Shown here: positions 59,192-64,000 of the stretch, piece after piece
Numbering within the stretch: position 1 is the stretch's first letter
How the letters are laid out: each line of letters begins with the position of its first letter
DNA from: Acidobacteriota bacterium
GTDB lineage: Bacteria; Acidobacteriota; Terriglobia; Bryobacterales; UBA6623
Reading direction: 5' to 3'
Length of the DNA: 64,000 nt
Assembly (NCBI GenBank): GCA_016125275.1
Contig: WGMB01000015.1
Span: 124,001-188,000, forward strand
Program-made: the position numbers and the translations under genes
Notes under the pieces: model-generated
Databases searched by the model: none
What the model saw: only the letters and a program-made list of their open reading frames with translations
What the model was told of the DNA's origin: nothing

Positions 59192-59605
59192 CTACAACTG
59201 GTACAGCATGATGTAGATGACTACGCCGGTCACCGACACGTACATCCACAGCGGCCAGGTCCAGCGCGCCAGCCGGCGATGCTTGTCGTACTGCTTCTTC
59301 CAGCCGCGATACAGCGTCATCGCAGCCAGCGGAGCGATCACGGCCGCCAGGAGAATGTGCGAAATCAGGATCGTGAAGTAGACCGGCCGAATCCAGCCCT
59401 CGCCCGTGAACGGCACCGAGCCGACCTGGAAGTGATAAATCAGGTACGAGACCAGGAACACGCACGAGGTCACGAACGCCATCGTCATGCACAGCTTGTG
59501 GCGCTCGATGTCCCGCTGCTTGATGAAGTAGTAGCCGAACAGCAGCAGCAGCGTGGCGATGGAGTTGAGGGTGGCGTTGAGCGCCGGGAGCTGATGGACC
59601 TCCAT
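59192..59605 (-). CDS. DUF420-family membrane protein
   Basis: The ATG at 59605 gives 137 residues with four membrane segments and the pattern LPALNATLNSIATLLLLFGYYFIKQ, ERHKLCMTMAFVTSCVFLVSYLIYH and HILLAAVIAPLAAMTLYRGW, diagnostic of DUF420. Conserved His residues (HK, HF, SH, KH) sit at segment ends. These proteins occur next to cytochrome oxidase and oxidase-assembly genes in many bacteria (CtaM-like), suggesting a role in heme-copper oxidase maturation. It starts 4 nt after the ABC permease gene. The oxidase operon itself is about 36 kb away. Confidence 0.85.
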   Translation of the reverse strand: MEVHQLPALNATLNSIATLLLLFGYYFIKQRDIERHKLCMTMAFVTSCVFLVSYLIYHFQVGSVPFTGEGWIRPVYFTILISHILLAAVIAPLAAMTLYRGWKKQYDKHRRLARWTWPLWMYVSVTGVVIYIMLYQL

Positions 59606-59609
59606 CGGC

Positions 59610-60455
59610 TTAGCTCGCGTTCTCCGGCGAGCGCCGAGAAGCTTCCCACACGGCGATCCCAAACGTGGCCGCGCAGAAGGCCAGCAGGACCACCCAGCAG
59701 GTCGCCTGATCCGGACCGCTCGTCACCGGCGTCGGGGACAGTGCGCGCCGCAGCCCGGTCACGCCGTAGAACAGCGGATTCAGGCGCATCAGCCACGACA
59801 TCCACAACGAGGCGCCGTCAATGGGAAACAAGCTGCCGGCCAGCAGCCACATCGGCATCAGAACGACGTTCATGATCGAGTGAAACCCTTGGATCGAGTT
59901 CAGCCGCCAGGCGAAGAAGAACCCCAGCCCGGTGAGCCCGAACGCCATCGCCAACACCAGCGCGCCGGCTTCCGGCAATCCCATAGCGTTCAGCGGCAGC
60001 CCCAGCAGCGGGATCAGCGGCAGAAAAAACAGCCCCTGCACCGCCCCGATCGTCGTCGCGCCCAGGATCTTGCCCAGAGCCATCGCCGACCGCGACACCG
60101 GTGCCACCAGCACCGACAGCAGGAAGCCCTCGCGCCGGTCCTCGATGATCGAAATGTTCGAGAAGATCGACGCGAACAGCACGACCAGGGCCACCGCGCC
60201 GGGGAAGAAGAACTCCATGTAGCCGCCGCCGGACTGCGTCCGCAGCGACGAGCCGAAGCCCGAGCCCAACGCCACCCAGAAGATCAGCGGCGTGGCCAAC
60301 CCCGCGCCGACCCGCGCCGGCTGCCGGTAGAAGCCCCGAAACTCCCGCGCCCACAGCGTCATCACCCCCAACCAGAAGCTGGGGTGCGAGGCGGGCTGAT
60401 TCGAAACTGGAGCGATCGCTTCGGACGGGCGAGCGGCAACGGCTGGCTGAGACAT
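59610..60455 (-). CDS. ABC-2 type transporter permease
   Basis: The protein has 281 residues and six membrane segments: WLGVMTLWAREFRGFYRQPARV begins the first. GFGSSLRTQSGGGYMEFFFPGAVALVVL, NISIIEDRREGFLLSVLVAPVSRSAM and the AGSLFPIDGASLWMSWLMRLNP segment are the conserved ABC-2 regions. It pairs with the ATPase gene upstream (46 bp) to form an exporter; the DUF420 gene follows after 4 nt. This trio recurs near respiratory genes, which suggests export of a heme or copper-site assembly factor. That is inferred. TAGAAT (60472-60467) lies 11 nt before the ATG. Confidence 0.92.
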   Translation of the reverse strand: MSQPAVAARPSEAIAPVSNQPASHPSFWLGVMTLWAREFRGFYRQPARVGAGLATPLIFWVALGSGFGSSLRTQSGGGYMEFFFPGAVALVVLFASIFSNISIIEDRREGFLLSVLVAPVSRSAMALGKILGATTIGAVQGLFFLPLIPLLGLPLNAMGLPEAGALVLAMAFGLTGLGFFFAWRLNSIQGFHSIMNVVLMPMWLLAGSLFPIDGASLWMSWLMRLNPLFYGVTGLRRALSPTPVTSGPDQATCWVVLLAFCAATFGIAVWEASRRSPENAS

Positions 60456-60466
60456 CGACGCCCTTT

Positions 60467-60472
60467 ATTCTA
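60467..60472 (-). promoter_or_regulatory. Candidate -10 box (TAGAAT) before the ABC permease gene
   Basis: GCTAGAAT ends 11 nt before the ATG at 60455, within the 46-bp gap after the ATPase gene. It may give a second transcript within the operon. Confidence 0.3.
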
Positions 60473-60501
60473 GCGACCCTGGCGCGCCGACGGTTCGCGC
60501 C

Positions 60502-61443
60502 TCAAGCCGCTGGAGCTTCGTCCTCGCCGAAGCTGCGTCCGGTGGCGGCGATGAAGACGTCCTCGAGCGTCGGCTTGGCCACCGAGATCGACTGCACCGA
60601 TGTCGGCAGAGCGTGCATCAGCCCGGCCACGGCCTCGGCGCCGCGCGGGTGCTCGAAGCGCACCGCGCCGTCCACCACCTGGCCGCTCACGCCCAAGCGC
60701 GCCGCCAGACTCTCCCGCACAGCTTCCAGGTCCGGAGCCGTGAGCGTAATCACGTCGCCGCCAATGCCTTCCTTCAGCTCCGCCGGCGTCCCCGTCGCCA
60801 CGATCGAGCCGCGATCCAGAATGGCCAGGCGGTCGCACTTGTCGGCTTCCTCGAGCAAATGCGTCGTCAGCAGAATCGTCGCTCCGGACTCCGAGCGCAA
60901 ACGTTGCAGGTGCTCCCAGAAGTCCAGGCGCACGGCCGGGTCCACGCCGGTCGACGGCTCGTCGAGCAGCAGCAGTTGCGGCTGGTGCAGCAGCCCCTTG
61001 GCAAGCTCGACGCGGCGGCGCAACCCGCCGGACAGGGTGTCGACCTTGTCGCCGCGGCGATCGGTGAGCTTCGTCCGCGCCAGAGCGTCTCCGATGCGGT
61101 CCTTCAACGCCGCACCCGTCAGCCCATACAGGCGCCCCTGGCACTCCAGGTTTTCTTGCACGGAAAGCCGCCGGTCCAGGCTCTGGTTCTGGAAGACCAC
61201 GCCGATGCGCCGCCGCACCTCGAGCGGTTCGGCCGAGACGTCGAGCCCGAAGATGCGGGCTTGGCCGGCGGCCGGCGACAGCAACGTGGACAGGATGCGG
61301 AACAGCGTGGTCTTGCCGCCGCCGTTCGGGCCCAGCAGGCCGAAGATTTCGCCCTGCCCCACGGCGAACGAAACGCCGTTCAGGGCCACTCGGTCGCCAT
61401 AGCGGAACGTCAGATCACGGACTTCGACGGCAGGCGCGGACAT
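60502..61443 (-). CDS. ABC transporter ATP-binding protein
   Basis: The protein has 313 residues, as in drug- or lipid-type exporters with ABC-2 permeases. Walker A is GPNGGGKTT (about residues 38-46), the Q-loop region is GVVFQNQSLDRRLSV, the signature is LSGGLRRRVELAKGLL and Walker B is LLLLDEPSTGVDP; the switch His is in TTHLLEEADKCDR. The C-terminal extension (about 225-313) is the usual regulatory tail. The signature reads LSGG, and GGK in Walker A is a common variant. It heads the operon with permease and DUF420 genes. TACGCT (61459-61454) lies 10 nt before the ATG. Confidence 0.94.
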   Translation of the reverse strand: MSAPAVEVRDLTFRYGDRVALNGVSFAVGQGEIFGLLGPNGGGKTTLFRILSTLLSPAAGQARIFGLDVSAEPLEVRRRIGVVFQNQSLDRRLSVQENLECQGRLYGLTGAALKDRIGDALARTKLTDRRGDKVDTLSGGLRRRVELAKGLLHQPQLLLLDEPSTGVDPAVRLDFWEHLQRLRSESGATILLTTHLLEEADKCDRLAILDRGSIVATGTPAELKEGIGGDVITLTAPDLEAVRESLAARLGVSGQVVDGAVRFEHPRGAEAVAGLMHALPTSVQSISVAKPTLEDVFIAATGRSFGEDEAPAA

Positions 61444-61478
61444 CTACGTTTCGAGCGTAGCACGCGGCGGCCGGAGGC

Positions 61479-63680
61479 CTATTCGCCGCCGGCGATCTGC
61501 TCGCGCGAGGGCGTGGTGGAGCGCATCGCCGCCGCTCCGTCGTAGATCTTGCGGTAGGTCTCGCGATTCCGCAGGACCGCCTGCACGTAACCACGCGTCT
61601 CGGTGAAGGGGATGGTCTCGACGAAGGCGGCCGGCTCGGGGAACTCCGCCCAGGTGATCCAGTCCTCGGCGCGCGACGCGCCGGCGTTGTAGGCCGCCAA
61701 AGCCAGCTCGAGCTCGCCCTGGAACTTATCGATCACCTGCTTGAGGTGGTAGGTGCCGAAGCGCAGGCTCACGTCCGGCTCGAAGAGCTTGCCGGTCGAG
61801 AACCCCGACACGCCCAGCTCCCGCGCCAGAGCCTTGCCCGTGGAAGGCATCAGTTGCATCAGCCCGCGCGCTCCGGCTCTCGACACCGCCCGCGGATTGA
61901 ACTCCGACTCCTGCCGGATCAGCCCGGCCACCAGATACGGGTCCAACCCATGCGGCTGAGCCCTCTGCCGCAGGCTGTCCTCGAACGGCAACGGATACAG
62001 CCGCTCCCAGAACTCCCTCGATTGCGCCGACATCGGCATCCGCAGATAGCCGAACCCGTAGCGCTTCATGTAGCGCATGCCCTGGAAGTGATCGCCGTTG
62101 GCGGCGGACTGGCGCGCCAGCTCCAGGCCGATCCAGTGTGCGTCGGCCGAACGGTAGTCGCCCGAGGAGAGCTCCCGGCGCGCGTCGTCGTCCAGCCCGA
62201 TCTCGAACAGCAGTCGGCCGCGCTCGATCAACTGCGCGTTGGCGGCGCTCGGAGAATCCAGCAGCTTGCGGTATGGCGGCGCAGCCTTGTCGAGGTCGGC
62301 GGCCAACCCGGTGAGCTGCGGCGCGGCCCCCGGTTGCAGCCGCTGCTCGGCCAGCCAGGCGTAGTAATACTGCGGATAGCGCTCGGAAATCGAGCGGTAC
62401 AAACCCTGCGCCGTGCTCGCGTCGCCGTCCCTCTCGATCAGCCGCGCCAGCCAGTACATGGCGGCGGAGGCTTGGCCGGACGAGGGATACAGCCGGGCGT
62501 GCTCCTCGAACAGATCGCGCACGCGGGGGTCGCCGTCCAGAAAAGCCCGCCAGCAGACTTTCCAGTGCGCCCGGTCCGAGTATTGCCCCTTCGGAAAGCT
62601 CTTGGCCGCCCGCTCGTACCATTTGCGGGAGGTCTGCTCATCCTTTTCGAGCAGATAGAAGTTGCCCAGCGAGAAGAACGCTTCCTCGGTCCAAGGCGAC
62701 TTCGAATGCTTCTGCGACAGCTCCTCGGCTCGGGACAAGAACTCCGATGTCCGCTTCAGCCGCCGGGCGCATTCGCCCAGGTAGTACAGCCGTTCGGCCG
62801 CCAGCTCCGGATCGGTTACGCGCACGCCCGACAGCCAATCGTGCGCCGCCGTCGTGTGCACCCGGCGGTAGTCCGCCGCGCCCAGCCGCACCTTGGCCCG
62901 CTGCTGGTCCACCCCGTCGAGGCCGGGCCAAGCGCGGGCGTACTCGCTCGCCGCTCGGGCGTAGTCTCCGCCGGTGTACAGCGCGTCGGCGCGCGCCAGG
63001 CGCCACTTCGCCGGAGGGTCCGGGTATCGCGTCCCCAGCTTGACGCGCAGCAGGTCCAAGCGCTGCTCGGAGGCGTCGGCTTGGTCGCTGAAGGGGTAGA
63101 AATAGTAGGCTCGCCGGTAGGTCTGGACAGCTTCCGGCAGAAAGCCTCGCTCCTCCTGCACGCGGCCCAGCAGGTAGAAGCGCACGGGCTCGGAGAAAGG
63201 AGCTTGCTGGTCTTCGAGCAGAGCCTGCGCCTGCGGCAGTCCGTTCGCGCGGATCAGGCTCTCGGCCCGAAGCCGGTTGGCGTCACGAATCAGGCGGCTG
63301 CCGGCGTGATCTTTCTGGAACGACCGCAAAACCCAGGCGGCGTCCTCATGGCGCTCGGCCCGGGCCAGACTGTGAGCCCGCAGATAGTCGACGTAGTCGC
63401 CCAGCGGACCGGCCGATTCGGAAGCTTTGTGGAGCTCATGAGCGGCCTCGGCCCACTTCTCCGCGGCCCGGTCGCCCGAAGCCAGCGCCAGAAGAATCAG
63501 CCGGCGGTCCGCAGCGGAAGCTTTCTCCGCCAGCCGCTCCAGCTTTTCACGGTCGGCGGCGGAGCCGGATTTCTGGTAGGCCGCGCTGAGCACACGCAGC
63601 TCGGGCGGGGTCGCCTGCAGGGTCGCACAAAAAACCCCGAAGCCGACGATCCATGCCGCTGAGCGTAGGCTGATCCACAT
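61479..63680 (-). CDS. Lytic transglycosylase with Slt-type superhelical N-terminal domain
   Basis: The protein has 733 residues with a signal peptide (about 1-24). About residues 25-540 are TPR-like helical repeats, forming a U-shaped superhelix as in Slt70. The catalytic lysozyme-like domain is at the C-terminus (about 555-715): GLIRQESEFNPRAVSRAGARG contains the catalytic Glu in QES, followed by LMQLMPSTGKALA, LALAAYNAG and the family ETRGYVQAVL. It cleaves peptidoglycan to 1,6-anhydro products during cell-wall growth and recycling. A TACACT box (63727-63722) lies 41 nt upstream. It is transcribed towards the ABC operon on the same strand, 36 nt ahead of it. Confidence 0.92.
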   Translation of the reverse strand: MWISLRSAAWIVGFGVFCATLQATPPELRVLSAAYQKSGSAADREKLERLAEKASAADRRLILLALASGDRAAEKWAEAAHELHKASESAGPLGDYVDYLRAHSLARAERHEDAAWVLRSFQKDHAGSRLIRDANRLRAESLIRANGLPQAQALLEDQQAPFSEPVRFYLLGRVQEERGFLPEAVQTYRRAYYFYPFSDQADASEQRLDLLRVKLGTRYPDPPAKWRLARADALYTGGDYARAASEYARAWPGLDGVDQQRAKVRLGAADYRRVHTTAAHDWLSGVRVTDPELAAERLYYLGECARRLKRTSEFLSRAEELSQKHSKSPWTEEAFFSLGNFYLLEKDEQTSRKWYERAAKSFPKGQYSDRAHWKVCWRAFLDGDPRVRDLFEEHARLYPSSGQASAAMYWLARLIERDGDASTAQGLYRSISERYPQYYYAWLAEQRLQPGAAPQLTGLAADLDKAAPPYRKLLDSPSAANAQLIERGRLLFEIGLDDDARRELSSGDYRSADAHWIGLELARQSAANGDHFQGMRYMKRYGFGYLRMPMSAQSREFWERLYPLPFEDSLRQRAQPHGLDPYLVAGLIRQESEFNPRAVSRAGARGLMQLMPSTGKALARELGVSGFSTGKLFEPDVSLRFGTYHLKQVIDKFQGELELALAAYNAGASRAEDWITWAEFPEPAAFVETIPFTETRGYVQAVLRNRETYRKIYDGAAAMRSTTPSREQIAGGE

Positions 63681-63755
63681 CGTTGATCGAGCGCTCAGGC
63701 TTGCCGGACAAGCCTTCTCCTAGTGTACCGACTCGGTCCCGAGGCGCCAAACCGT

Positions 63756-64000
63756 TTAGGCGGCGTTCTGTTTTCGGCGCGTACCGACCGCCTCGATCCA
63801 GGCTTCCGCCAGCGCCACCAGAATCTCGATGGCCGGGGTGGGCGGCTCCTTCGGCTCGACGTCGTCCTCGCGCGGACCGCCGTCGCAGGCCAGCACGGCC
63901 AACACCTTGTCCCGCAACGCCACCGGGAACAGGTGCACCCGGTCAGCCTCGCCCAGCCCGAGCAGGTCGGACACTTGCTGTGACATCTGACCGGCGCCGC
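63756..64000 (-). CDS. C-terminal fragment of an unknown protein, cut by the window edge
   Basis: The minus-strand frame is open to the window end, so the start lies beyond base 64000. About 80 C-terminal residues are visible. VHLFPVALRDKVLAVLACDG resembles the last strands of GAF-type sensory domains (PL-x-GxVxGVL), followed by an acidic Pro-rich stretch and a helix AIEILVALAEAWIEAVG. An internal ATG at 63986 is present but nothing supports it as the start. The family cannot be named from this fragment. Confidence 0.55.
   Translation of the reverse strand, partial: GAGQMSQQVSDLLGLGEADRVHLFPVALRDKVLAVLACDGGPREDDVEPKEPPTPAIEILVALAEAWIEAVGTRRKQNAA

Noticed and set aside
63986-63988. ATG as true start of the last minus-strand gene
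   Set aside because: The frame stays open to the window edge, no ribosome binding site is seen, and the visible part looks like the end of a domain.

Overview
This 64 kb window is very GC-rich, gene-dense bacterial DNA. It most likely comes from an acidobacterium of the Bryobacterales/Solibacteres type. Three things point there: a secreted protein with the repeat-like domain catalogued as TIGR03437 (15.2-16.8 kb), two very large Oar-like TonB receptors with an N-terminal carboxypeptidase-regulatory-like domain, and many secreted sulfatases, beta-helix and beta-propeller proteins plus Tat-exported oxidoreductases. The phylum is inferred from gene content; there is no rRNA, and I saw no tRNA.

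Layout. 0-2.6 kb: 5'-truncated phospholipase D/cardiolipin synthase, an exported amidohydrolase and an unrecognised helical protein. 2.7-10.6 kb, minus strand: a compact locus that looks made for a sulfated glycan (IclR regulator, TonB receptor, sulfatase and beta-helix protein). 10.6-15.0 kb: HAE1-type RND pump and its adaptor. 15.2-18.9 kb: TIGR03437 protein, a beta-propeller protein and trpF. 18.9-23.4 kb: an aa3-type cytochrome c oxidase operon with two subunit III genes and a tiny CxxC membrane protein. 23.4-26.7 kb: an MBL-fold protein, a TIR-nuclease fusion (the best candidate for an undescribed defence effector) and a Gfo/Idh/MocA oxidoreductase, followed by a terminator and a MITE-like element. 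27.2-32.7 kb: a CzcCBA-like metal efflux system. 32.8-36.1 kb: an orphan CpaE-like protein, a beta-helix protein and a BNR/sialidase-like protein. 36.4-43.2 kb: the second TonB receptor with a strong terminator, a pentapeptide-repeat protein, and a propeller-PHP fusion. 43.2-44.7 kb: an ECF sigma operon and an orphan ParD-like antitoxin. 44.7-50.5 kb: mannonate dehydratase family protein, rpsT, holA, a sulfatase, a flagellar-rod-like mini-protein and an SGNH hydrolase. 50.5-51.8 kb: a visibly AT-richer patch with one unknown gene. 51.8-57.6 kb: a third sulfatase, a baeRF10-like protein and error-prone polymerase DnaE2. 57.6-64 kb: membrane glycosyltransferase-like protein, DUF420/ABC-2 export operon, a lytic transglycosylase and a truncated end gene.

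Working together: the IclR/TonB/sulfatase/beta-helix genes would import and desulfate a polysaccharide. The BNR, beta-helix, mannonate dehydratase and oxidoreductase genes fit the same polysaccharide-degrading lifestyle. The ABC-DUF420 operon may assist respiratory oxidase biogenesis.

A recurring signal links many transcription units: a -10-like hexamer (TANNNT, often CTACAAT) lies only 6-12 nt before the start codon of at least a dozen first genes, suggesting that leaderless or nearly leaderless mRNAs are common here. This signal was used to choose several starts.
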